Part shown: one piece after another, positions 18,025 to 28,096 of the stretch
Layout: each line of letters begins with the position of its first letter
Numbering within the stretch: position 1 is the first letter of the stretch
Assembly: GCF_026262505.1 (NCBI RefSeq)
Contig: NC_067206.1
Coordinates: forward strand, 8,986,268-9,050,267
DNA: 64,000 nt
DNA from: Trichomonas vaginalis G3
Lineage: Eukaryota; Parabasalia; Trichomonadida; Trichomonadidae
Direction of reading: 5' to 3'
Program-made: the position numbers and the translations under genes
The notes under the pieces: generated by a model
The model's database searches: none
What the model saw: only the letters and a program-made list of their open reading frames with translations
Told to the model about the DNA's origin: nothing

Positions 18025-18052
18025 AAAAATAAACAATTACGAGTTAAACTTT

Positions 18053-18253
18053 TTATTCTTTCTTTTCTGAGTTGTTTAGAGCTGGTTTCTCTTGTAGGAA
18101 CCTTTCGTACTCTTCCATGGTCATGTAATTGCGAATTTGGTACGCAATTCCAGGTTCGTTGTTTTTGAACCTTACGTATGTAACGCTTCCATCCTCCTCA
18201 GGGAAGTAAGCTGCTAACATCTGACCAAGTTTTCTCGGTGACTCGGAGCTCAT
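18053..18253 (-). CDS. Small cargo-block protein, 66 aa
   Basis: Starts MSSESPRKLGQMLAAYFPEEDGS; C-terminus charged (ERFLQEKPALNNSEKKE). Its leader AAAAAGTGACATTTTTATG differs by one base from the leader of the next gene upstream. Ends 28 bases from the end of the Pro-rich gene on the other strand. Function unknown. Confidence 0.5.
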   Translation of the reverse strand: MSSESPRKLGQMLAAYFPEEDGSVTYVRFKNNEPGIAYQIRNYMTMEEYERFLQEKPALNNSEKKE

Positions 18254-18293
18254 AAAAATGTCACTTTTTAAACGTTAAGTTTTTAGTCTTATT

Positions 18294-18488
18294 TTACCCT
18301 TTGTTTACCCTTTGTTTGTCAAGGTAGTATTGGAGTGCAATTTCTCCAAATTCTCTGTGTCGGAGTTCTTCAGCATTTTCCAAGGTGTACCTGGAGAACT
18401 CAAAGAAGTTGTCAAGAAGATACTGCCATGCTGCTCTTCTGAGTTCGTCGGTATTTTGGAAGTGTTGCACCTTCGAGTCTTCGGACAT
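18294..18488 (-). CDS. Small cargo-block helical protein, 64 aa
   Basis: Starts MSEDSKVQHFQNTDELRRAAWQ; predominantly helical and charged. Preferred over the overlapping frame 18305-18526 because its leader (AAAAAGTGTCATTTTTTC, then ATG) carries the motif shared by other genes of this block, and its residue composition is more protein-like. It is divergent from the membrane protein at 18532. Confidence 0.5.
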   Translation of the reverse strand: MSEDSKVQHFQNTDELRRAAWQYLLDNFFEFSRYTLENAEELRHREFGEIALQYYLDKQRVNKG

Positions 18489-18531
18489 GAAAAAATGACA
18501 CTTTTTCTATTAAACCGTTTTGGCATTTCTC

Positions 18532-18711
18532 ATGAGTGAGTATAGTTCTGCCGAACCATTGGAAGAGAAGAAGTACCCTTGCTGGCAAAAGACAAAAATA
18601 GTTGCCTTAGTTGTCATTGCAATTGTACTCGTAATTGAATTCATTGTACTTCTCTTCACGTACATAAAACTCAGCAATGGTATTTGCTTTAAGAAGCTAC
18701 CATCTTACTAA
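18532..18711 (+). CDS. Small single-pass membrane protein
   Basis: 59 aa from ATG 18532 (MSEYSSAEPLEEKKYPCWQK), then a 22-residue hydrophobic segment (IVALVVIAIVLVIEFIVLLF) and a short basic tail. The start at 18532 is taken because the upstream in-frame codon is TTG. Transcribed divergently from 18488 with a 43-base spacer. It marks the right edge of the cargo block; repeats begin about 65 bases downstream. Confidence 0.55.
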   Translation: MSEYSSAEPLEEKKYPCWQKTKIVALVVIAIVLVIEFIVLLFTYIKLSNGICFKKLPSY

Positions 18712-18775
18712 GACTAAACACTTAGATTTTTCAAGCTTGACTTTTTACAATTTGAATTTTGTCATAAATTTACAC

Positions 18776-18976
18776 CAAAAATAATGTTTAGGTGAAGAGG
18801 TGAGATTTCACCTCTTTTTTCACCTGTTTTTTCACCTCATGAATTTTCATGATTTCATCGTAAATGTTTTGTCGAAACTTCATCGTAATGAGCGTAAATG
18901 ACCCAAAAATAATGTTTAGGTGAAGAGGTGAGATTTCACCTCTTTTTTCACCTGTTTTTTCACCTCATGAATTTTC
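18776..18976. repeat. Duplicated GGTGA-type hairpin repeat
   Basis: Two direct copies of about 75 bp (beginning near 18776 and 18905), each with TTTAGGTGAAGAGGTGAG, then TTTCACCTC and further CACCT words. The words GAGGTGA and TCACCTC pair to make a hairpin. Related copies lie at 19957-20198 in inverted orientation and at 57180-57970 in the second Maverick. Confidence 0.85.
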
Positions 18977-19037
18977 CCGAAATAAAAAATAAAGTTGGTT
19001 TTTTTAAAAAAATATTTTTTATTTTTATTGTAAGAAC

Positions 19038-19952
19038 ATGTTAGCAACAACAGCACCAAACTCGTTAGTCATGAACCCAACTTCAATGTTAGTAGAGATG
19101 AAAAGCTTCATTCCTTCTTCATATACTTTCGAAACAAAAATCCAGAAGATAAAGCAAGAATTGTTAACAAGTAATTTAGACTGTAGTGCGAAAGATGAAA
19201 CAAATGAACAGTATCTTTATGAAATGCAGGACATTATTGACCATTTACCCAAATTGCCTGAAATCCAACAACAAAAACTAACCATTCCCGAATTTGACGA
19301 AATTGAAGTGAAACCAACTGACTCAGTAGAAATAAAGAAGTTCATACGAAAGGTAAACTATGAATTCCTTGGTTTTCATTGCAACCATAAGGTTATGGAC
19401 AAAGATTGCGACATGTTATATAAGAACATCTCTGACCTTTACAAATCTGAAGAATTTAAGACCTACGACAACTTTGTTTCATTAGTTGCAAAATGTGTTT
19501 GGGAAATAAGAGATAAAGATAGTAGGGGTAAGGTATGGAACGAACAAATAAGACCCGCTATGTTCGAGATGAAGAGAGCAATTGACGCCTTAGTTGTTTT
19601 AGCAGGTAAGGTTTCAGAATATAACGCAAAAATGAACCCACAATGTTCTAAATGTAAAGCAGCAATTAGGAAATATAACTACTCCGTCAAAGAGATAGAA
19701 AGAATGCGAAACGACTATGCAGACTTAAAGAAAGAAGCAGAAAAACCAGCAGAAAATAAAATGGATATGTTAGCATTTCTGAACAAAAACTATCCAACAG
19801 CAGAAGATTTCCTATTATCTGACGTCAAGAAGAAGTATAAAGAAACTTTCGGTATCGTTAAAACATTCGATATCCTCAGCGAAGAAATAGAAGCTACGAA
19901 ATTGTTTAGGATTTCAAATATACATCATACAATTCATGTAAAACGCTTATAA
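19038..19952 (+). CDS. Maverick hypothetical protein flanked by hairpin repeats
   Basis: 304 aa starting MLATTAPNSLVMNPTSML. Mostly helical, with one CxxC (MNPQCSKCKAAIRKYN, near residue 203), a nearby coiled-coil stretch (YSVKEIERMRNDYADLKKEAEK) and HCNHKVMDKDC in the middle. Hairpin repeats of the same type flank it in opposite orientation (18776-18976 and 19957-20198). That could mean the gene travels as a cassette between repeats. Function unknown. Confidence 0.6.
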   Translation: MLATTAPNSLVMNPTSMLVEMKSFIPSSYTFETKIQKIKQELLTSNLDCSAKDETNEQYLYEMQDIIDHLPKLPEIQQQKLTIPEFDEIEVKPTDSVEIKKFIRKVNYEFLGFHCNHKVMDKDCDMLYKNISDLYKSEEFKTYDNFVSLVAKCVWEIRDKDSRGKVWNEQIRPAMFEMKRAIDALVVLAGKVSEYNAKMNPQCSKCKAAIRKYNYSVKEIERMRNDYADLKKEAEKPAENKMDMLAFLNKNYPTAEDFLLSDVKKKYKETFGIVKTFDILSEEIEATKLFRISNIHHTIHVKRL

Positions 19953-20198
19953 AATAACAGGTGAAAAAAGAGGTGAAAAAAGAGGTGAAATCTCACCTCT
20001 TCACCTAAAATATATTTTTATTGAATTCAGCAACAAAATTCTGAGTAAAATAATTTTTAGGGCTTGTGTCAAACCGTTGAGTTTTCACAAAATTTAAAAA
20101 ATAACGTTTACCATGTGAAACGCTTATAAAATAACTGAGGTGAAAAAACAGGTGAAAAAAGAGGTGAAATCTCACCTCTTCACCTAAAATATATTTTT
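19938..20198. repeat. Second pair of GGTGA-type hairpin repeats
   Basis: Two direct copies (19938-20020 and 20113-20198), both starting AAACGCTTATAAAATAAC and containing GGTGAAATCTCACCTC then TTCACCTAAAATATATTTTT. The first overlaps the last codons of the gene before it. Between them is about 90 bp of unique AT-rich sequence. Confidence 0.85.
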
Positions 20199-20271
20199 GC
20201 TGAAAAATGACCAAATTTCATGAAATTTCTCTAGACCGACTTTTACAGGGGTAGCCAAAACTCTTTATTTT

Positions 20272-21146
20272 TCAAGCTTGACTTTTTACAATTTGAACTT
20301 TGTTCGCGTAGATATGAATTCTGAAAGAAGTATGAGGGTCTTGTATGACTTTGTACTTCTCCCATAGTTCATGTCTGTCAAACTTACCTGCCATGGACTC
20401 TTTCATAAGTTCCATGAAATCGTCTTCGGACAATCCAGGGAAAAGTACAATGTCAGTAAGTATTCTTTTAACATCCTTACTTAAACTCTTTGCTGTCTGT
20501 ACACAAATGACAACTGAGATGTTAAAGTGTCTGAGCTTCTTAAGAATTCGACACATATCTTGTTCTCTATTCTTAAGCAAAGGATGAGAAGCAAAGTCAT
20601 CTAAGATAAGAAGACACCTATGAGGGTATGTCTTCCAATCGTAAGATTGCAATTTCTTCGAAATGTATTCTATCTCTTTCTGTTTGTTTCTGAAGTGTTT
20701 CTTCTCTAATATTCTCTGCATTTCCTCATTTGGGTCTTTAAACTTAGAATTTATATACTCATTTATAGCATTATACTTCAAAACTCTTCTTTGGTACTTC
20801 TTTATCCAATCCAACAACTCAGAGTCTTTTATACATACTAACTTAGACTTCTTTATAATATCTTTGAACGAATTGACGGTTTGGTCAAATTGACCAGAAG
20901 TACTACAAATGACAACTAACTCATAAAATGGGTTCTTCTCATCTAGTTCTTGTTGTTGTGCAGCCATTTTAAGATAAGTGAAAGTCTTACCCGACCCAGG
21001 TGGTGCAATTAGACCTGTTATACCATTCTGAGCAAATAAGAACTTGTCATGTATAGGCTTTATCTGAGCATTTTCTAACTTCCTCTTGTTCTTGTTTAAA
21101 ACATTCTCAAATTTTTGTCAATGTCAGCAAACTTTTTTTCTAACAT
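20272..21146 (-). pseudogene. FtsK/HerA-type genome packaging ATPase of Maverick, interrupted
   Basis: Walker A APPGSGKT is encoded near 20980-21000, and Walker B RCLLILDDFASH near 20600. They are followed by a sensor-like VVICVQTAKSL and IVLFPGLSEDDF. This is the A32-like packaging ATPase family that pumps DNA into capsids. The likely start is near 21146, divergent from a plus-strand gene at 21183. As a fossil it appears to have about one break near its N-terminus; the catalytic part is open from 20967 down. Confidence 0.8.
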
Positions 21147-21182
21147 ATTTTTAGAAAAATTAAAATTTTTATCTTTTAGAAA

Positions 21183-21637
21183 ATGTCTAGCGATTTCGCT
21201 ATCTATATTCGAGACAAGCTTTTTGACTCTAAAACTCTGTCGACCATAAAATCTTACATAGTGTAAACAAGAAAGGTGAATTTGTTCTAAAGTTCTGTTT
21301 CTGGGAATATGACAAGAACCATAAAACATTAGAGAGAAGTCTTTAAGTTTGTCAATGACAGACTTGTTGACAGAGATGACGCCTTGGAGATGAAGTCCAA
21401 CAAAAGTTCTTAGAATGCAAAGAAGACACATGCGCTGTTCTTGAAGATGAAATAGAAAACAGAATAGAAGAGCTATTAAAGGACAAAGAACTTTTACATA
21501 AATATGGTTCGAAATTTGACATAACTCCACCAGAGAAGAAGAAGAAAGAGAAAGAAAAAGAAAGAAGTAAAGAAAAGAAAGTAGAAGAGAAGAAAGAACC
21601 TGAACCAGTTCCAGAGAAAAAGAAATTTGACATGTAA
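21183..21637 (+). pseudogene. Maverick gene with Lys/Glu-rich tail, interrupted
   Basis: The start at 21183 gives MSSDFAIYIRDKLFDSKT. The 3' end is a very charged helical tail (EKEKERSKEKKVEEKK) ending at 21637. Coding character between the two lies in more than one frame, so it carries a few breaks. It shares a 36-base divergent promoter with the packaging ATPase. The minus-strand frames here (21096-21703) are mirror images of this tail. Function unknown. Confidence 0.45.
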
Positions 21638-21653
21638 AAATAAAATTTTATTT

Positions 21654-22073
21654 TTAGAACATTTCTGGGTCAATGTCAATGTTCTCTTCCTCTTTAGGAG
21701 CAAACACTGGCTTAGACTCTAAAATCTTTTTACCCAATTTACCTTGAACTTCAACTATCTTAGACTCATAATATTCATAGTCGTCTGCTTTCTTTGGTTC
21801 ATAAGGTATAACAAGTTTGTATGCTTTGCCTTCTTTAAGGTTTGAAAACCTTCTGTCAAAATTTTCTTTGACTGCTAACAAACCTTCTATGTCTAAGTCT
21901 TCAAATTTCGCACCATTTTTAGTCACAATAGCAAACTTAACTGGTTCGATGTTCCAAACTTTGTCAAATGAAGACTTTTCAAAATGGTAGAAGTAAACAT
22001 TCAAATAAGCGAATGGGTCTAGTTCTTCTTTGACTTCTGTCATGTACTTGTTTACTGAGATGAATTTTGCCAT
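21654..22073 (-). CDS. Maverick hypothetical protein, 139 aa
   Basis: Starts MAKFISVNKYMTEVKEELDPF; beta-rich with an acidic C-terminus (EEENIDIDPEMF). Open as read and preceded by ATCCGATAGAAAAGATG. It lies between the helicase and ATPase genes. The size, acidic end and position would fit a single-strand DNA-binding or replication accessory protein, but no motif shows that. Confidence 0.55.
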   Translation of the reverse strand: MAKFISVNKYMTEVKEELDPFAYLNVYFYHFEKSSFDKVWNIEPVKFAIVTKNGAKFEDLDIEGLLAVKENFDRRFSNLKEGKAYKLVIPYEPKKADDYEYYESKIVEVQGKLGKKILESKPVFAPKEEENIDIDPEMF

Positions 22074-22109
22074 CTTTTCTATCGGATAAAAAAAGATTTT
22101 TTTTTAAAT

Positions 22110-23339
22110 TTACTCAGAAAAATTTTTCTTTGTATATACGCCGTTCTGTATATCTAAAAGATTTTTGACATTTGCCAAGAATGTTCGTTTAGACGCTGCC
22201 ATATAACCATACTCTTGACAATACTGTTTATATGAATCGTACAATGACCTTTCATCTAAACACTCAAAGTTAGTCTCATCTATAAACAGTTCATATACAC
22301 TCTTGTTTGCTTCTAACAATGTTTGTCTCTCTTCGGTATATGGAATTTGTCTTGGATTGAACTTTGAAATATCTAATGTCATGAAATATGAGAACAAGTG
22401 GTTGTAAAAGTTAGGTGTCAAAGTTTCTGCTAAGTCGTCAAAATATTCTGTATCTTGCATATGAGAATCTGACGTTCTGACAACTACATATCTTCTGTCA
22501 GAACTTTCTAACTTCATCGGAACAACATTGTTTGAAACCATAATGAAGTTTGCAACATTTTCACAAACTCTTTGGTCTTTATATTTTCTTTCAACAACTC
22601 CAACTTTGTCTGTTATAAGACTCTTCAAAGCATCTGAGTTCAAAACTTTTGTTGTATCTATACTTTGAAGTTCATTGCAACTATAAGTTTCATATTCTCT
22701 ATTGAGGAGTTAAATTTACCGCAGATGTTTTCTAAGTTTGTCATATTCGGGTTCGAATAGCCTAACAGTTTGCACAAAATATCTGTAAAGAAAGTGTTCT
22801 TACCAGTTCCTTGTTTTCCAATTATAATGAGAGCAGTTTCATTTTTAGCACTTGGATGTTGTAAGATGTTTGCAAACCAACATAAGATATACTCATAGAC
22901 TCTTTCGTTTCCATTGCATATAATTTCTTTGACATGGTCTAACCAAGCTTCTATATATTTTCTTTCCATTCTACTTGTTCATATTTATATCCAGTGAAGA
23001 TAGAATAGAAGTTTGGAGATGGTGTATAGAACTTTATACCACGAACTGAAAAATCTTCTAACTTTGACAATAAGATATCCCAAGCATCTAACATCTTCAT
23101 TCCAACTTGTACAACTTTTATTTTCTTAAGTTTCTGTCTACATTCTTGTTCTGAAACTATGGTTGCTCTTGGTTTGTTAAAGACAACATCCCATTCTTTC
23201 ATGACATAACATTCTGGGGCAGAGTCGACATAAATGACTAAACGTTTCAAATTCTCGACTGCTTTGTTATAGTCTCTAAATGGACACATATTTCTGAAGC
23301 TTGGAAGTCATAAAAATCTGAAACATCTATTCTGTACAT
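22110..23339 (-). pseudogene. SF3/D5-like replicative helicase of Maverick, interrupted
   Basis: The middle part (22658-22969) has the Walker A loop IIGKQGTGKNTFF, and the next part (22110-22643) has NFIMVSNNVVPMKLESSDRRYVVV, the pattern of D5/SF3 helicases with their sensor Asn and Arg finger. The N-terminal part (to 23339, MYRIDVSDFYDF) precedes the ATPase domain. Such helicases unwind DNA during viral replication and are typical of virophages and large DNA viruses. The gene appears broken about twice. It is upstream of a possible virion protein gene in the same orientation. Confidence 0.75.
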
Positions 23340-23367
23340 TTTTATAAAAATAAAAAAAATATTTTTT

Positions 23368-24164
23368 TTATTCTTGACTTTGTTGTTCTTGCATTTGTTG
23401 CATTTGTTGTTCTTGAGCTATTTGTTGTTGAAGTTGTTCTTGTAGTACAATACTTTCACCAGTTGCATCTTCCAATTCGAAACTTTCTGCCGTCATTGAC
23501 AAATACATAGGACATAAAAGTTTTACAGGAACAAAGTTTGCGTCAACTAAGGTTAAGTTTATGTTTGCTAAAGTGTTTGAGTTTACTAAAGCTGAAAATC
23601 TGCATTCGAATGAACAATAGGCAAACCAGCAGAGAAAGTATTGTTTATACGCATAAGTATCTTTTGGTCATAATAGTTTCTGTCGACATTCGAATAACAC
23701 TTTGAACCTAAGTTTGAAACAATATATAAATTGGTGTGCTTAAAGTCAATGGAATAGACATTCCTTGTATGACACCTTTTCCTGTTATAGGAAACTGTTG
23801 GTAGTAAAAACCAGAATAAGTTTTGTATTATAGCTCATATCGTTTATAGTAAACTCAGTCGGACATCCAAACATAATGAAACCTGCTCTAGTTGCAGCAC
23901 ATGTTACATCCGTCCTTAAAGTATTAAATAAGTCAACAAAACCTGTTGGTGGTATATCTGAGTAAGTATCTTCAAAGAGTATTTTTTACCATTCACAACA
24001 ATAAAGTCTTCTGGTGTCAAAAGAGCAAAACAGGCTTTAGTCGTCATTGTGTTTAAGGTTAGTTTACAATATCGTCCTTGAGGACTTTGTAAGTTTGTTG
24101 TTATAGAATTATATGACTCAGGGTTTTTAGTCGTAATAGTATAAACCATTATGTCTTCTGCCAT
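23368..24164 (-). pseudogene. Possible Maverick minor structural protein, interrupted
   Basis: Start at 24164 (MAEDIMVYTITTKNPESYNS); 3' end at 23368 in a Gln-rich tail (QEQLQQQIAQEQQMQQMQEQ). About 265 codons in total with several breaks. The N-terminal sequence is beta-rich (GRYCKLTLNTMTTKACFALL). Size, beta content and position among virion genes make a penton or single-jelly-roll protein plausible, but no diagnostic motif was seen. Confidence 0.4.
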
Positions 24165-24168
24165 TTAC

Positions 24169-24749
24169 TTAGCAAATAAATTTTAATGAAATGTTGTGGT
24201 CGTCAAATATTTTTATGACGTCTGGGAAACTATATTTTAAGTTCAACGTTTCACCTCCTTTCATAACGTATATCTTGTCAATGACATTATATGAAACACC
24301 ACAGCAACTAATGTCGGGTTCTATTTCTTTGATGTTTATATCGTCTGCCTCTGTCAAAAGTTTCAATAGTTCTTTCAAAACTTCATGAGGTGCATGACAT
24401 ATGAGTTCACTTTTACAGGGTTGTGTTCGACCAAGTTTAACATTATACCTAAAGCTTGACAAATCTTCTCCTGAGTTTTAAGTTTGTCTTTAAGTTGTTG
24501 GTAGTCGTTTCGAATATCTGCAACAGAACTTAAGTCTCTGCTAACTTCAGGATATGTTGGTTGTTCTTTTACAGGAACTATTGTTATACCATCTTCGTCT
24601 TCGTATGGTTTCCCCACTTCAACATCTCTTTCTTTGACATTGACAACAACACTTTGACTGTTTGTTTGAGTTGGTGAATTTAACTTCACATCTGCCACCG
24701 CCATTAAACCTTTTGAAACACTTACGCTTCTATTTTTCGGAAATGACAT
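24169..24749 (-). pseudogene. Maverick hypothetical protein with coiled coil, probably interrupted
   Basis: ATG 24749 gives MSFPKNRSVSVSKGLMAVADV, then a hydrophilic region and a helical stretch (DIRNDYQQLKDKLKTQEKICQALG). Coding character continues to 24169 (SELICHAPHEVLKELLKLLTEADD, then DISCCGVSY), so about one break is present. An apparent frame extending upstream to 25019 is antisense to another gene and is ignored. It is divergent from 24768 with an 18-base spacer. Confidence 0.5.
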
Positions 24750-24767
24750 TTTACTTAGAATAAAAAG
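24750..24767. promoter_or_regulatory. 18-bp divergent promoter, second copy
   Basis: TTTACTTAGAATAAAAAG fills the space between the start codons at 24749 and 24768. It matches the spacer at 8784-8801 in length and in the core TTTA(T/C)(C/T)TAGAATAAAA. Confidence 0.6.
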
Positions 24768-25187
24768 ATGGACGTATTTGAGTATCTCTTCGAATTGAAG
24801 CAGAACAAAGTTTACACACACAAACAATACAAATACATTGACAGAATAGTTCTTTATACAAACAATGGAAAATGTTATAGAATAGCAGTCTTTGCTGAAC
24901 CAAAATATTTCCATAAAGCAAAGAAAGTTGGTATAACTGAGATGGTGAAAGTTCTTGAAGCAGACAAAAATATAACAACAAAACTGACCGATATTTCTAA
25001 AGGTAAGTTTATAATACAATATTATGTCAAAACTGGCGTACTGTCAATATTTGACGGAGAGAAGTCAGTTCAAGAACAACTTACTGACCTGCTGCCAAAA
25101 TCTGCTCGATGGAAGCTGTCGTTATGCCAATCTGAGGAGCCCCAGCAGGTTTCATCGAACGAATCTTCAAAAGAGCATCTTCCGTGA
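24768..25187 (+). CDS. Maverick hypothetical protein, 139 aa
   Basis: Starts MDVFEYLFELKQNKVYTHKQY; alpha/beta, Lys- and Tyr-rich. The last third overlaps, in antisense, the C-terminal coding end of the capsid gene (from 25081). Either the overlap is real, or the native 3' end lies near 25080 and the rest is read-through. Function unknown. Confidence 0.5.
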   Translation: MDVFEYLFELKQNKVYTHKQYKYIDRIVLYTNNGKCYRIAVFAEPKYFHKAKKVGITEMVKVLEADKNITTKLTDISKGKFIIQYYVKTGVLSIFDGEKSVQEQLTDLLPKSARWKLSLCQSEEPQQVSSNESSKEHLP

Positions 25188-26683
25188 AAAGTGCTATTGG
25201 TTTTGTAAACTTCTTTGCTTTCAATTCATCTGGACCGTCTCTGTCACCAGTATATTGTATTTGACTGTACCAACAGTTGAAATACCACCCATAAAGTCTT
25301 CTGAGTCAGCAAATGGAATGCCAAGCCAAAAGTTTGAACGGTCTCCATTTGTATATTGAGTTTTTTGACTCCTGTATGAGTCCATACTTTCACATATGGC
25401 ATAATAGAACTTTGCATTTCAGGGTTAATGGTTGTTGTGAAGTTGTTGTTAAAGTTCATAGCATCTAATGTCAAGTTGTATGACCTCATATCCTCAACTG
25501 TAGAATATTCTTCTCTTGGATAATATTTGCCATCTATGTTTATATGATATTTAATACCAGGGTTGTAGAAACAAGAATAGTCATTTATAGTTCGTCTGAA
25601 CAGTACAAACATAGTATCTGCATGTTTCATTGCAGTTGTTAAAGCAATATCTGTTCTTGCACCTGGGTCAGCACTTTGGTTTCCAACTTCACCTGCAAAG
25701 TCTTTGACAGATATTTGGTGTATAGGGAACATAAGTGGAACTGCAATATATTTGGCAGCTAAAGCATTTGAAATATCTGGGTCCAACATATAGACTGCAA
25801 GTCTGCTTTCTATTCTCTTGCATTCAAATTTTTCGCATGTGAACTTAACTGGGTCCCAAGCATCTCCAGCAGCATTGAAATAATAGTTTACTTCAGTGTT
25901 GAGGTTTGAGAAACCAAAGTCTAAGTCAACTTTGTTTTTGCAAAAGTCGGCGAATGACATTTTATTTGTTCCCACTACTTCTGTAAGAGTGAATGGGTCT
26001 TGTGTTGGTGCAATGACTAAGTTATTTTTGCTTGGAGTAAGTTCGATAGAAATTTTTCCTGCCCAGTTTGGCAAGTATCTTAAAAACCTGAAGATGAGGA
26101 AAGATGACAAAGGAACTCTAAGTTTCAGTTTTACTTTGGTTACTGCTGCTGCAGTTTGTCCAGAAAGGTTAACATAAACTCCTGGAACGTTAGGGTCAAG
26201 TCTTCTTATTTTCTCAATAGTTGCATACTGGTCTGTTTGTTCTCTAGCTTGTGGTTGTACTGAGTTTCTCAAAGCGAACCATTCATAGTTTGCCCATGTT
26301 ACTGTTTGAACTAAGTCAGAGTTAGAATATATCTTATATCCCATGAAAACTTCTGGAGCATATTGGTATCCGACATAGAAAATTCCATTGCAACCTTTCT
26401 TGTCAGACAACTTGGCAGAAGGTTTTATTTCAATGTCTTGTTCCACGTATAAGAAGAGTTGTCAATAGAAATAATGAAACCTGTCGCAAGCAATATCTAC
26501 TGTTGTTGAAGAACCTTCTCCAAACTCACCTACGTTTCCATAAGAAACAGCAGTTGTATATTCGTAAGTTCCAGGAACTATTTCTGACCTTCTAATGGCA
26601 TTGTCGCATTCGTTATACCATTCGGAAACATTTCCATTCATAGCATCCAAAACTGTTGGCGTTATATTCTGAGCGGCGTACAT
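25081..26683 (-). pseudogene. Major capsid protein candidate (double jelly-roll), Maverick, interrupted
   Basis: About 534 codons, the right size for Polinton major capsid proteins. Start at 26683 (MYAAQNITPTVLDAMNG). The main piece (25244-26446) is beta-rich with features typical of these capsids: hydrophobic strand pairs (VKLKLRVPLSSFLIFRFLRYL), KYIAVPLMFPIHQISVKDF, and a C-terminal domain with INPEMQSSIMPYVKVW. It sits next to the core-like genes and follows the family gene order. A fossil with about two breaks. The assignment is by size, context and beta content, not a profile search. Confidence 0.6.
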
Positions 26684-26715
26684 TTCATATGAGTAAAAAT
26701 ATAGAATAGTTGGAT

Positions 26716-28079
26716 TTATATGTCATAATAGAACCCACGTGGACCAAGCTTTACTTTCTTCCTGACTGAGTTTTTAACTCTTCTTTTTCCTTCATTGCCC
26801 TCTGCTTGAAGTTGTTGCATCTTTGCATTATGTTCATCTAGTATGTTGCAAATTTCCCATGTCCTTTTTGCCTTTTGGCTCTGGTCGCCCATCTCAGGTA
26901 ACCTATATCCTAGAAAGAGTTTGTCATAGTCTGTATTTGAGTCTTCGCGTATTGTTTGCATGACTCTTTCCTGAGTTTCTGGTTCAAGCTCTTCAAACAG
27001 TGCCTGTCCATATGGAATAAGCTCGTTTCCAAATATATGTTTTTGTAGCCATTCTGGTTTTCTTTCCATGTTACCAACTATATCTTTTGTGAATGGGAAA
27101 GCTTTTACCCAATCTTTCAGTCTTGCGTCGTTTATTTCTGTAGTTGGTTTTATTTTGTCAAGGAACATGTTTTTCAATACTAACATTTCATTTGGTACTG
27201 TCCATTTGAGTTTTCTTAAATATTCATCCCTTCTCGTTCATTGTCTGCAAAGTAAGTTTTTATGACATTTTGTAAACTTTCGTTTGCAAGGTCATGTACA
27301 ATAGGTTCTCTTCCTTCTGTCTCCCTAACTTTCTTTCTAAACTCTTCACCAAATATACCATCTCTATGGTTCTGTGTAGTTCTTTGAGATAAATGTTCTA
27401 GAACGTCAGGTGTTATATTTCCATCAGCCATGTTCATTTCATACTGGTCCAAAATATCTGCATCTTTCATATCTTTCAATGGCATTAAAGCCGCGCTGAA
27501 AATACCAGCTATATCTGGTTCACCATTCACTTCCATTGCGTCTACAACTTCTTGGAATTGTGGTTGTAAGTTTATGAACCACCTATCCGGGTTAGCTTTA
27601 TGACCCCATCTCATTGTAGTTCCATCGTCTGCAGAAACAAAAGTAGGTTTGTTTCCATCTTGGTTAGGTTCTGAATGAACTTTAAACAATGTTTCATTTC
27701 TATATGTTTTCTTGAAATTTAACCTTTTATTTTCACCGAGTTCATCCGAAGATTGAACGTTAAATGCTCGTAAGTAAAAAGGGTTGTTGTATTTGTGTAC
27801 ATTTTTTTTCAGTTCTTCCATTCTATGCTGAATATTTTCATCTGGTGTTGGAGTCTTTTGTATGTCGGCAAACATTTTTCGATATTCTTCTACTATGTCA
27901 GCCGAATTTTTTTTAGACTCTTGGAAATATTCCATATTCTCCGCATACTCTTGTTGAGGGTCAAGATTTTTCGGCTGTTCCAAATCTTCATCTAGTTCTG
28001 TGAAGTTAGTTTCCAAAGGAGTGACTTGTTCGTTTCCTTCAGGCTCTTCTAGCTGTTGTTGCTGAACTATTTCTTCCAT
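26716..28079 (-). pseudogene. Maverick virion-associated protein candidate, interrupted about once
   Basis: The N-terminal piece (start 28079, MEEIVQQQQLEEPEGNEQ) is acidic and hydrophilic. The C-terminal piece (26716-27186) ends in a basic tail (KRRVKNSVRKKVKLGPRGF). Together about 450 codons with about one break. Its place between the capsid candidate and the coiled-coil core-like gene, all in one orientation, suggests a late virion gene cluster. Portal- or scaffold-like roles are possible, but no motif supports a choice. Confidence 0.45.
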
Positions 28080-28096
28080 GTCTGGTTGTATCTGAA

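Noticed and set aside
24375-25019. N-terminal extension of the gene starting at 24749
   Set aside because: The extra 90 codons are antisense to the gene at 24768 and hydrophobic only because of that; the divergent 18-bp spacer fixes the start.
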